Shown: positions 13,927 through 21,068, counted from the stretch's first letter. The stretch is 21,147 nucleotides of DNA from JANXUC01 sp043749225 (GCA_043749225.1 JAYVEP010000254.1:1-21147), one strand, 5' to 3'. Numbers and translations are program-made. The notes: generated by a model not told the origin, from the sequence alone.

Positions 13927-15252
13927 ATGTTCAATATCAATGACGCTTTGCAGCATAAGTTTGCCGCCAAAGCCGAAGCCGAAAAACTGGTCAATGCCGC
14001 GATGTCTGCCGGGCATGACCTGAAGGGCGCGGATCTGAAGCAGTATGACGGTCTCGTTGCCAAAATCAAAACCATTGACTCCGAAATTGCTAACCATCAA
14101 AGCGGGGCGCATTTCCCCGGAGTGAGTGACCGGTCCAGCAACCCAACCGGCGTCATCCACGTTAGCGGAGAGTCCTTCCAGGCCGCACACGATGCCGGGA
14201 CACCCCGTAGCAACAGCTCACTCAGCCATCAGATTCAGGATGTGTACAACCGCGCATCTTCTGAAGTGAAGGCGCAAATGACCAACCTTACCAACTACAT
14301 GACGGGGCGTCCGTATGACGTTCGTGCAGACCTCGCGTCATCGGGTGGGGTCTTCATTCCGTCTACTGTGCAGGATCTTATCCAGCGTAACTATATTTCC
14401 TTCGATCCGGTCCGGCAGATAAGCAAGATGTTCACAACCCAATCCGGCGAACCAACCACGTTCCCGGTCTTGAATGATGTTGTGCTCGGGGTTGCACTTG
14501 CTGAAGCGGCTGCAACGGGTGCCGACGCAACGGTCAGCTCCGACACGCCGCCTACCAGCATCACCGGCCCTCAACTGAAGGCATACAAAACGTCAAGCTT
14601 GCCGGTCTTCGTGCCGCGTGAGCTGCAAGAGGACGGTTTTGCGGGTGGATCATTTGCCGGTGGTGCCACGCTCATTGGTGAACTGCTTGCGGCACTTTTC
14701 GCCCGTGTGATCCGTTTCGAGAATTTAAAATTCAGTAAAGGGAACGGGACCACAGAACAGCAAGGCTTCATCACCGGGGCTACCAGCTATTCCGCTGGAG
14801 CTGTTGCTCTAACCCTGGACATTGCTTTGGACTTGGCATATGCCACTCCACCTCTGTACCGGCCTAACAGCTCTTACATGGCGAGCGACACCACAATCAA
14901 GTACCTCCGCAAATTGCACACCGGAATATCAGGGGATAACCGCTCTTTGTGGCAGAACTCGTTTCAGGACGGAAACGCAACCAAAGGCGTTCCGCCAACA
15001 CTCCACGGTTACCCTATCTACGTCAACAATGACATGGACAGCGTAGCCTCTGACGGCACTTTTGCGAGTGCGAATGTACTTGCCCACGGTGACTTCTCCC
15101 GCTTTTTGGTGAGGGAAGTGTCCTCGTTTGGATCAAGTCTCTTCGTGCGCCGATATGAGGTTCCGGCCAAAGACGGCGTTGGGCTGATTTGCTTCCGGCG
15201 CACGGATAGCAAGCTGCTTGTGCCTACTGCCATCACGAAGTTGGTGGTCTAA
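13927..15252 (+). CDS. HK97-fold major capsid protein
   Basis: A 441-aa protein of the HK97-like phage major capsid family. The first about 135 residues form a helical, Ala/Lys-rich region resembling the delta (scaffold) domain, and the shell domain begins near SGGVFIPSTVQDLIQ (139-153). Further family-like features are LPVFVPRELQED (225-236), GELLAALFARVIRFENLKF (251-269), the glycine-rich KGNGTTEQQGFIT (271-283), and the C-terminal strands HGDFSRFLVREV, LFVRRYE and VGLICFRRTDSKLLVPTAI. Family proteins build icosahedral heads. Many lose the delta domain to a prohead protease, but no protease gene is present here. The ATG has a GAGG ribosome-binding site 5 nt upstream. The reading frame is intact and of full length. 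Confidence 0.9.
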   Translation: MFNINDALQHKFAAKAEAEKLVNAAMSAGHDLKGADLKQYDGLVAKIKTIDSEIANHQSGAHFPGVSDRSSNPTGVIHVSGESFQAAHDAGTPRSNSSLSHQIQDVYNRASSEVKAQMTNLTNYMTGRPYDVRADLASSGGVFIPSTVQDLIQRNYISFDPVRQISKMFTTQSGEPTTFPVLNDVVLGVALAEAAATGADATVSSDTPPTSITGPQLKAYKTSSLPVFVPRELQEDGFAGGSFAGGATLIGELLAALFARVIRFENLKFSKGNGTTEQQGFITGATSYSAGAVALTLDIALDLAYATPPLYRPNSSYMASDTTIKYLRKLHTGISGDNRSLWQNSFQDGNATKGVPPTLHGYPIYVNNDMDSVASDGTFASANVLAHGDFSRFLVREVSSFGSSLFVRRYEVPAKDGVGLICFRRTDSKLLVPTAITKLVV

Positions 15253-15256
15253 CAAC

Positions 15257-15306
15257 CTTTGGGGCACTTTTCCCGCGCCCCGGACGCCCTGCACGATGCC
15301 CCAAAG
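15257..15306. repeat. 10-bp inverted repeat right after the capsid gene
   Basis: CTTTGGGGCA (15257-15266) and TGCCCCAAAG (15297-15306) are perfect complements around 30 nt, starting 5 bp after the capsid stop codon. Smaller nested stems (GGGGC/GCCCC; CCCCAA/TTGGGG at 15299-15317) overlap it. Confidence 0.5.
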
Positions 15307-15359
15307 ACCCGTTGGGGGTTCATGGATCGTGGGCAGGAATCCGGGACTGTTCTAGAGAT

Positions 15360-15387
15360 GGGCCGGTGTTTGGGGAGGCATCGGCCC
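15360..15387 (+). terminator. Stem-loop between capsid and tape-measure genes
   Basis: GGGCCGGTG (15360-15368) pairs with CATCGGCCC (15379-15387) with one G-T wobble and a 10-nt loop, followed by GTTATTTCACTTT. It lies 25 bp before the tape-measure start. It may terminate or attenuate capsid transcription. Confidence 0.45.
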
Positions 15388-15411
15388 GTTATTTCACTTT
15401 GAGGTGATACC

Positions 15412-17568
15412 GTGGCGCAAGCAGTTTGGGAACTCAGTGTCGATCTGAAAACTAAAACAGCGACGTTCCAAAGCGGGATGAGTGATGCTGCCCGTTCAGC
15501 TAAGAATGCCTTCACAGACATTCGCCAAGGGTCCGAAGGGATGTCTGACGGTGTGTCTTACAACATGACCGAAGCCCGTCATGGGGTTATGCTGCTCGGG
15601 GAGGAATTCGGGGTCCACATGCCCCGCGCTTTGGTCAGCTTTATCTCCCAGCTTGGGCCGGTGAGCGCGGCAATGGAGGCAGCGTTTCCATTTTTGGCCA
15701 TACTTGTGGGCGCGACCCTCTTAATCGAACACCTTGCCAAGCTCAAAGAAGCGGGCGAGAAGCTGACGGAATCACAGATTGCCTTCGGCACAGCGGCGAC
15801 CAATGCGTTGAATGGCCTGGACACCAAGCTATTGAACGCCGGTATTAAGGCCGATGAATTGAATCAGAACCACCTAGCCGCCCTCCACAAGCAATTGGAG
15901 CTTATCGACCGGCAGAGCATGGCCGAGCTTGTCCAAACCTTCGGCACGCTCGCCAAGGCAGCGGACGAAGTCTTCAAGCAGCTTGACCGCCATTGGTACC
16001 AGTTCGGTTCCGGTTCTGAAGCGGCTAAGGGGTCTCTTGACCGGTTCAAGAGTGAGTATGACAGCTTGCTCGCCAAGAAAGACAATGCCGGAGCCACGAA
16101 GCTATTGGATGAGACGGTGTCTCGTGAAGAGAAGATCCTAGCCCTTCAGAAGCAACGCAATGACAGCCAAGCGGACCCCGGCCATGGTAAGAATGGCGAT
16201 TACGCCAAGTTTGAGGAAGCCTCACTCGCCCTCAAGAAGTTGGGCGTGTCCTATGACAAGGACGCCGTGGCATCGCAGGAAATTTTGGTCCGCGCTCTAC
16301 AAGACCAAGTGGAAGCACAGAAGATCATCAACGAAACCAAAAGCGTTGAGAAGAAAAACACCACCACCGGCACCGATAACAAGATAGGCGCGGAGCAAGA
16401 CAAGGCATTCCGCAAGATGGCCGAAGACCAGAAGCGTGCGGATGAGGACGCACAGAAGCAATGGGAGGCGAACTATAAAAGAGCCGTGTCGGACCTTCAG
16501 GAAGCCGAGCGGATGAAGATTGACGCGACCCACAAGGGATCTGCGGAAAGGCTCCAGGCGATAGACGCGGCCATCAAGGAAGAGGAAAGCAAGGGGCTTC
16601 AGGCGGAGGGCTTTTATAAGGGGCTGCGTCACGAACGTGCGGACCTTCAGCAGTCAATGGACGGCGAAGAAAAGAAACTTCGGGCCGAAGCGGGTAGGCA
16701 AGAGGCCGAGCACACGCTAAAAATGGGCGAGCTAGTCCTTGCCGCTGACCGCGAACACGCGAATCTTCGCACCGTCTTGGCCCTTCAAACCGGTGCCCAG
16801 CGGCTAGCGATTGAGAAGGCTTTTGCAGCAACCGACTACCAGCAAAAACTGGAGGCTTTGCAGAAGGAAGAAAGCGCGTTAGACAAGGACGGGTCAGAAT
16901 ATCAGAACAAGCTGAAGGCACTTCAAAACAAAGAGTTGGAATTACGCAAGGCGCACGAGAACAAAGTCCAACAGCTTGAAGACCAAGCGGCCCAACAGCG
17001 TTTCTCAAAGCTGACGGCGGACCAACAGCGCATGGCGGGCATCTATGCCCAGGGCTTTACTCAGGTGCTGATGGGCCACCAATCCTTCGCCAAAATGATG
17101 GCCCAAACCGGGAACCAAGTGGTGTCCAGCATGTTGCAAAACGCGATTCAGTCCGCCATTGCAATGGACTTCGGCAAAGAGAAGGAAGCCGCCGCCGCTG
17201 CCCGCAAGATGTACCTTGCCGGAACACACTTCCCGTTCCCCACGAACATTGTGATGGCTCCGTTGCTCGGCGCATTGGGCTTTGCTTCCATGATGGCCTT
17301 CGCCGAAGGCGGCATCGTGCCGGGCGTTGGCCGGGGTGACACTGTGCCCGCGATGCTGACGCCGGGTGAGGCAGTCCTACCCAAGAGACTCACGGAAAAC
17401 CTGAGCAAGTCCACGGCGGCGAGCAGCGGCGATACATACCACGTTCACCACAACCCGACGTATCACGTAAACACGATTGACGCGGCAGGTGTGCGCGGAA
17501 TGCTAGACAAACACGGGGATGAGTTTGTGCAGCATACGGAACGCACGTTACGAAAGATGAACAAATAG
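15412..17568 (+). CDS. Tail tape-measure protein
   Basis: A 718-aa protein with a GTG start and a GAGGTGA ribosome-binding site. The N-terminus (WELSVDLKTKTATFQSGMSD) matches the helical start of tape-measure proteins. A hydrophobic segment follows (about 71-106). A long charged, coiled-coil middle (about 230-600; runs such as KKLRAEAGRQEAEHTLKM and YQQKLEALQKEESALDKD) leads to a C-terminal hydrophobic/glycine patch. The family hallmark FAEGGIVPGVGRGDTV (from 630) is followed by TPGEAVLP. Tape-measure proteins set tail length and pass into the host membrane during DNA entry. At about 1.5 angstrom per residue the predicted tail would be about 100 nm (inference), which suits a long-tailed phage. 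No other tail gene is recognisable beside it, which is unusual. Confidence 0.88.
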   Translation: MAQAVWELSVDLKTKTATFQSGMSDAARSAKNAFTDIRQGSEGMSDGVSYNMTEARHGVMLLGEEFGVHMPRALVSFISQLGPVSAAMEAAFPFLAILVGATLLIEHLAKLKEAGEKLTESQIAFGTAATNALNGLDTKLLNAGIKADELNQNHLAALHKQLELIDRQSMAELVQTFGTLAKAADEVFKQLDRHWYQFGSGSEAAKGSLDRFKSEYDSLLAKKDNAGATKLLDETVSREEKILALQKQRNDSQADPGHGKNGDYAKFEEASLALKKLGVSYDKDAVASQEILVRALQDQVEAQKIINETKSVEKKNTTTGTDNKIGAEQDKAFRKMAEDQKRADEDAQKQWEANYKRAVSDLQEAERMKIDATHKGSAERLQAIDAAIKEEESKGLQAEGFYKGLRHERADLQQSMDGEEKKLRAEAGRQEAEHTLKMGELVLAADREHANLRTVLALQTGAQRLAIEKAFAATDYQQKLEALQKEESALDKDGSEYQNKLKALQNKELELRKAHENKVQQLEDQAAQQRFSKLTADQQRMAGIYAQGFTQVLMGHQSFAKMMAQTGNQVVSSMLQNAIQSAIAMDFGKEKEAAAAARKMYLAGTHFPFPTNIVMAPLLGALGFASMMAFAEGGIVPGVGRGDTVPAMLTPGEAVLPKRLTENLSKSTAASSGDTYHVHHNPTYHVNTIDAAGVRGMLDKHGDEFVQHTERTLRKMNK

Positions 17569-17586
17569 TCAAAGTGACTGGCGGTA

Positions 17587-17602
17587 AGCCACCGGAGTGG
17601 CT
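17587..17602 (+). terminator. Small hairpin after the tape-measure gene
   Basis: AGCCAC and GTGGCT form a perfect 6-bp stem with loop CGGA, followed by ATTTTC, 18 bp after the tape-measure stop. It lies just before the ribosome-binding site of the next gene, so it could also influence that gene's translation. Confidence 0.45.
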
Positions 17603-17626
17603 ATTTTCGAACTGGAGGGTTTTGCG

Positions 17627-18205
17627 ATGTTGAAACAAATGCTCAAGACGTATGGCCGTCATCGGCCCGATGAACTAACTACCGCGTTGGGTACCCTGCC
17701 ACCGGCTGACTTGGTGGGCGACGTGGTTACGCTTTACGGGGCGGGCGAACTACGACTAACCACGAAGGTGGCCCGCCGCAAAGCACAGAATCTTTGTGCG
17801 AAGTTCTATGCGTACCATGAAGCTAACCCGCGTGTGGCTGATTGGTTCCTCCAGGCCGCACGGTCCAAGCAACAGGAAGGGGCACGTTACGGCATCGGCG
17901 CGTTGACCGAGAGAATTCGGTTTGACATCAATGTGGGCATTATCAAGACGGACGGGTTCAAAATTTCGAACAGCGTGCGGGCCTGCTACGCCCGCCTTAT
18001 CTTGATGCGGGACCCGAGCCTTTGCGGTATGTTCGCGCTCAACCCATCCGGCGCGGATGATCTGCTTGTGGCGGATGGCCGCTCCTGGAGCGACTTCGCG
18101 AAAGAGCATCACGCGGAGCTGCGGGGACGCGACACGAAGGCAGGACAGCGCAAACCATCGGGGTCCGTTCGCGTGGCACCCGCCAAGGCGCGGGTGAAGC
18201 CGTGA
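17627..18205 (+). CDS. Unknown phage-like protein, 192 aa
   Basis: The frame is open from GTG 17597, but that codon is inside a hairpin. The ATG at 17627 has a GGAGGG ribosome-binding site 8 nt upstream and is preferred. The centre (YGIGALTERIRFDINVGI, then DGFKISNSVRACYARLILM and DPSLCGMFAL) recalls small phage and prophage proteins with a pattern of the type ALxERIRW...FKINNxxxxxYARL...P...GFF. I cannot attach a function to that pattern. The C-terminus is Lys/Arg/Pro-rich and may bind nucleic acid. The stop codon overlaps the GTG of the next gene by 4 bp (GTGA), so the two are translationally coupled. Confidence 0.7.
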   Translation: MLKQMLKTYGRHRPDELTTALGTLPPADLVGDVVTLYGAGELRLTTKVARRKAQNLCAKFYAYHEANPRVADWFLQAARSKQQEGARYGIGALTERIRFDINVGIIKTDGFKISNSVRACYARLILMRDPSLCGMFALNPSGADDLLVADGRSWSDFAKEHHAELRGRDTKAGQRKPSGSVRVAPAKARVKP

Positions 18206-18495
18206 CCGAGCAAGAGTGGAAACGCCGGAGCGTTGACCGCATTCTCCGGGCGGTCAAGAAGGCCGGGCGCGTCTGCGTGCGAGACCTGAAACGTGCGACC
18301 CACTACAACCGTGGGCCGGTGGGTGGGTCCATTCCGGTCTGGTATGACGCCTTGGACCGCCTGGAGAAGAGCAAGCAGGTGGTCATTGAGCGCAACGAGC
18401 ACGGAGAAGAGGCCGTCATCATGCTGCCGCAGGTAGCGAAGGCTATGGGGTACGACTCGCGGGGCAGGCGCATGGCGCAGTCTGTAAGTGATTGA
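18202..18495 (+). CDS. Winged-helix-like small DNA-binding protein, 97 aa
   Basis: The GTG start overlaps the stop codon of the 192-aa gene (GTGA), giving tight coupling. The layout fits a small winged helix-turn-helix: a first helix SVDRILRAVKKAG, a turn and second helix VCVRDLKRATHY, a third helix PVWYDALDRLEKSKQ, and a beta wing VVIERNEHGEEAVIML. The C-terminus is basic (YDSRGRRMAQS). It directly precedes the iterated TGTCACCAC repeats, so it could bind them as a replication initiator or repressor. That is inference from position. It is too short to be a complete classical Rep protein. Confidence 0.65.
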   Translation: MTEQEWKRRSVDRILRAVKKAGRVCVRDLKRATHYNRGPVGGSIPVWYDALDRLEKSKQVVIERNEHGEEAVIMLPQVAKAMGYDSRGRRMAQSVSD

Positions 18496-18513
18496 TTTTA
18501 ATAGGACAACCGG

Positions 18514-18719
18514 TGTCACCACTGATGTCACCACAAGTGTCACCACCGCACATTTCTCTTTAGAATCAAAGAGATAGACGGAAAACAGGGGCAAAAAAGC
18601 GGGCTGTCACCACTGTTTTGCTTCTAGAGAGTGGGTCAATTGTCCGTAAGTTATTGATTTATATATATATTATATTCTTATTTTTTATCTACCTCTGACG
18701 GGCGGATAAACTGGTGACA
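18514..18719. repeat. Iteron-like TGTCACCAC repeats with AT-rich tract: candidate replication origin
   Basis: TGTCACCAC occurs at 18514-18522, 18526-18534 and 18538-18546, spaced exactly 12 bp, again at 18605-18613, and inverted (TGGTGACA) at 18712-18719. Between the last two is a strongly AT-rich stretch (about 18651-18700, including TTTATATATATATTATATT). Iterons next to an AT-rich unwinding element are the standard form of plasmid and phage-satellite origins. The block lies in the 261-bp gap after the winged-helix gene and contains no gene. Confidence 0.6.
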
Positions 18720-18756
18720 CTTTGGGTGGGGGCCGCGCCCGAAAAGAAGAGGTACT

Positions 18757-18987
18757 TTGAGCAAACCGCTGCCACCCGGCACCCTCGCCAAGGTCAAGGC
18801 CAACACCGTGCCCTATGGCCCCGAGACTTGCCGCGTTGGTGACAGCGTGTGGATAGCCCGCAACGCGGCGGGTGAGTTGATCGTCTTGGCACCCACGAAA
18901 GCCGAAGCGGAACGCAAGTATCGCTCGTGGCTGTGGGCTGAGGAAGCCCGGTTGTGGATGGAGCGCAAGGCGCGACTCGCGCCATGA
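18757..18987 (+). CDS. Unknown element protein, 76 aa
   Basis: A TTG start with a good ribosome-binding site (AAGAGG, about 5 nt away). No ATG or GTG occurs at a suitable place. The product begins MSKPLPPGTLAKVKA, has a short beta-rich core (GDSVWIARNAAGELIVLAPT) and ends in a Trp/Arg-rich helix (YRSWLWAEEARLWMERKARL). No family recognised. It is the last plus-strand gene before the 949-bp gene-free stretch and lies directly after the iteron region. The frame is coherent, but a short TTG-started gene remains uncertain. Confidence 0.55.
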   Translation: MSKPLPPGTLAKVKANTVPYGPETCRVGDSVWIARNAAGELIVLAPTKAEAERKYRSWLWAEEARLWMERKARLAP

Positions 18988-19001
18988 AGGTCCCTAGGAC
19001 T

Positions 19002-19115
19002 TTAGCCCATTCTGCCGCCCAAGTTGTGCCCAATCTGCCCCGAAACACACTAAATTGACCCCGCAATATTTTGCACACTTCACTTTGGGCTAAACTATGG
19101 GCTAATGGTTTAGCC
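19002..19115. promoter_or_regulatory. Cluster of TTAGCCCA / TGGGCTAA octamers: candidate operator
   Basis: TTAGCCCA at 19002-19009 and TGGGCTAA at 19086-19093 and 19098-19105 lie within 104 bp. GGCTAAAC (19088-19095) also pairs with GTTTAGCC (19108-19115) as a perfect 8-bp dyad. A further exact copy lies at 13412-13419, upstream of the 114-aa gene. A shared regulator is possible. Confidence 0.35.
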
Positions 19116-19204
19116 TTTGTTTTGTTGTGCTTAGAGGGGTTAATGTTAAAGTTCTGTCTAGTGTGTATGTGTGGTGTGTTAAGTACATACCCCCCGGCAC
19201 CTAG

Positions 19205-19585
19205 GCTCTTTTGGGCGCAAGCCTAAAGAGCGTATGCGGCCAGCGGCGGGATGCACTTCCGGCCCGTTGCGGGCCGACCGGCCCCGAGCTATGATCCAAA
19301 AGTAGGCCGGGCCACCGGAAAGCCAAAACCCATGCCTGGACTTAGCTTTTCCGATGGCCCTCAGCTCCACCATTCGGTGCTTTCGGCACCGACTCCACAA
19401 CGTTACCGAAGTAATACCGACCTGGCTAGATTACTTTAGGGCGGTGGTAAGAAGCCGCCCGCACCGGCTCCTGGAGAAGACCCGCACGTCGGTGGGCCGT
19501 TTTTGGCCCGGTAGAACCGGCTTATTTTCAGTCACTTACAACTGCACTTTTTTGTCACTTCGCGCTAGGATTCGATCTGAGCGCG
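19205..19585. ncRNA. Candidate structured RNA or multi-hairpin DNA element
   Basis: Clear stem-loops follow one another in gene-free DNA. 19205-19231 has a 7-bp plus 4-bp stem with a GCAA (GNRA) tetraloop. 19261-19275 is GGCCCG-TTG-CGGGCC. 19316-19352 is a nested hairpin (CGGAAAGC with GCTTTTCCG). 19374-19392 is TCGGTGC-TTTCG-GCACCGA. 19409-19436 is AAGTAAT with ATTACTT. 19439-19460 is GGGCGG with CCGCCC. 19494-19509 is GGGCC with GGCCC. 19508-19520 is CCGGT with ACCGG. 19561-19585 is CGCGCT with AGCGCG. No coding frame here looks genuine. I cannot match it to tmRNA, RNase P, 6S, a group I intron or a known phage RNA. Strand is undetermined. Confidence 0.45.
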
Positions 19586-19936
19586 GGCCGCCCCGTTGGT
19601 GACCCCTGAGTACCACCCGCACTTTCTCAAACGCTGTAGGGCATCCTGGAGCCAAATCGCCCTTTTCCTTAATGCTCGTTATGCCCCTCGAAACTATCCT
19701 TTTTGGCCCTGTTTTAGCCCGTTTGGTAAAAAGCGAACAAAAGGCGAAATGAAATCTATCCTTGCGTATGTATAGAAAAGAGTTGCGGCGGACTATAAAG
19801 CCTTTGCTTTCAACATTTTAGGGGGTAGTCCCCCACCCGCCGGATACTTCGTGACCACGCCACAGAACGCCTCTGGCATTGAGGGATAGTGTTACTGGGA
19901 CAGTAGTAGTACTAGTACCTAATATCAGGGGGTTTA

Positions 19937-20125
19937 ATGTTCACTGTGAAAAAGCAAGACCAAGAACGGGCGCGGGAAGCAGCCCGGCACATCGAAACCT
20001 GCCTGTTTGACTTATCGGACCCGCTCGCGTCCTTCAAACGTAAGCGGCGGTCCAGGGAGTGGCTTGTGTATTGGGCCACCGAGCTAGAGCAAATGGGGTA
20101 CCCCACTACCCCCATCAAAACATGA
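19937..20125 (+). CDS. Unknown small charged protein, 62 aa
   Basis: An ATG with an AGGGGG ribosome-binding site 4 nt upstream. The product is a highly charged helical peptide (QDQERAREAARHIETCLFDL, then KRKRRSREWLVYWATELEQM) without a recognised family. It converges on the integrase gene, ending 64 bp before the integrase stop. Small charged proteins next to tyrosine recombinases are often excisionases or regulators, but no MerR or helix-turn-helix pattern is clear here, so this is only a suggestion by position. The perfect palindrome GTACTAGTAC lies 18 bp upstream of the start and may be its operator. Confidence 0.6.
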   Translation: MFTVKKQDQERAREAARHIETCLFDLSDPLASFKRKRRSREWLVYWATELEQMGYPTTPIKT

Positions 20126-20189
20126 ACTCAAAACCCAGAAAGTCCACCGTAACTATCGCCCTACGGGGCTGCTAGGGGCCTGCGGAGGG

Positions 20190-21011
20190 TCAAGTTGTCA
20201 ACAGCGATACCCGCTCATGCACCGCCTGTAAATCCTCCGTCATCAGGTTTGCGTAACGGCGCGTCATCTCCAGCGTGGAATGCCCTAAGACCTTTTGCAA
20301 ATGGAAGACGCTGCCACCACGCCGCAAGTAGTTGACCGCGAAGGTGTGCCGGAAGGCGTGCAACGTGCGGGCCGGTGGCTTGAAGCCAAGCCGCTTACAC
20401 AGCAGTTTCACATCCCGGAGCATGTTGCGCCTTCCAAGCATGGTCTCGCCCCGGTTGGAAAAGAGCAGGGCGTCCACCTTGCGCCCGAAGTCACGAATGA
20501 AACGGAACAATGCCTTCCGCAACTCAAATGAGAACGGCACCACCCGTTGCTTGCGCCCCTTGCCGTCCAGCGTCACGAGCAGGTTTTCCATGTCTACCTC
20601 ATGGACCCGTACCGTTAATGCCTCTGTGATGCGGCATCCGGTGTCTAGCAGGAAGAGCACAAGCAGATGCAGACGGCGTTGGGCAAAGGTCTTTGGCTTC
20701 CACGCCACAAGCCGCTTCACTTCCGCTGCTGAGAACGTGGGCAATATGAATTGTGGCTCTTTGAGCTGTGGTTGCTTGAGGGGTGAGCCGGTCCACTTCA
20801 GATAGGCGTTAATGGCTCGGATGGCCGAGTTGCAGCCGGTGGCCTTAAGCCCTTTGGTCCTCATTCGGACCACGGCATCCTTCAGGTCATCGGCGGTGGG
20901 TGACTCTGAGGGCAGCCACTTGAATGCGTACTTGTACCACTCCAGGGTGGTTGGTGCAACATTGTGAAGGAACTGGCGTTCGTGAAGAAATTGGGTAAAA
21001 AGCGACGGCAT
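20190..21011 (-). CDS. int: Tyrosine recombinase / integrase
   Basis: A 273-aa site-specific recombinase. The N-terminal SAM-like core-binding domain (about 1-85) includes TQFLHERQFLHNVAPTTLEWY. The catalytic domain has R127 (TGCRITEAL), a Lys in GKGRKQR (K151), H218 and R221 (HAFRHTF), H244 (LGHSTLEMT) and the nucleophile Y253 (RRYANL). All active-site residues are present, so it should be functional. The frame is open upstream into the tRNA gene, but the ATG at 21011 has an AGGGGTG ribosome-binding site and gives the normal length of a short XerC/D-like integrase without an arm-binding domain. It sits 58 bp from the intact tRNA-Pro and reads away from it, as in many tRNA-targeting islands. 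The organisation fits integration into the 3' end of tRNA-Pro. Confidence 0.95.
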   Translation of the reverse strand: MPSLFTQFLHERQFLHNVAPTTLEWYKYAFKWLPSESPTADDLKDAVVRMRTKGLKATGCNSAIRAINAYLKWTGSPLKQPQLKEPQFILPTFSAAEVKRLVAWKPKTFAQRRLHLLVLFLLDTGCRITEALTVRVHEVDMENLLVTLDGKGRKQRVVPFSFELRKALFRFIRDFGRKVDALLFSNRGETMLGRRNMLRDVKLLCKRLGFKPPARTLHAFRHTFAVNYLRRGGSVFHLQKVLGHSTLEMTRRYANLMTEDLQAVHERVSLLTT

Positions 21012-21049
21012 TTCGGCACCCCTAGGCGAGTAGTCAACGCAAGAGGCAA

Positions 21050-21059
21050 AACGCCGTAA
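21050..21059 (-). promoter_or_regulatory. Candidate integrase arm site, right end
   Basis: AACGCCGTAA is the exact reverse complement of the decamer at 12018-12027 and lies 10 bp inside the tRNA att core, between integrase and tRNA. Confidence 0.35.
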
Positions 21060-21068
21060 GTTGTTGAA

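Larger units (their letters stand above)
18988..19936. other. 949-bp gene-free stretch of the element
   Basis: No frame here has both a ribosome-binding site and protein-like composition. The stretch holds the TTAGCCCA cluster (19002-19115), the multi-hairpin block (19205-19585), two GTCACTT direct copies (19531-19537 and 19554-19560), another TTTTAGCCC (19712-19720), a GGGGG-TAGT-CCCCC hairpin (19821-19834), and the palindrome GTACTAGTAC (19909-19918) just before the 62-aa gene. About a tenth of a 9-kb element being non-coding is high. Confidence 0.6.

Noticed and set aside
13811..14023. 70-codon frame overlapping the capsid start
   Set aside because: It runs into the capsid gene in another frame, has no ribosome-binding site, and the capsid start with GAGG is far better supported.
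16574..17008. 144-codon minus-strand frame within the tape-measure gene
   Set aside because: Antisense to a clear coiled-coil coding region; composition is rich in Pro, Ser, Arg and Cys as typical for shadow frames.
18514..18546. CRISPR array
   Set aside because: The repeats are 9 bp with 3-bp gaps, far too short for CRISPR repeats and spacers, and no cas gene is present.
19141..19600. tmRNA, RNase P RNA or group I intron
   Set aside because: No tRNA-like acceptor with T loop, no RNase P core motif and no group I P-Q-R-S elements could be found by eye.
19251..19602. Overlapping plus-strand frames of 62 and 82 codons in the hairpin-rich block
   Set aside because: No ribosome-binding site, composition unlike protein, and they overlap the stem-loops, which explain the sequence better.
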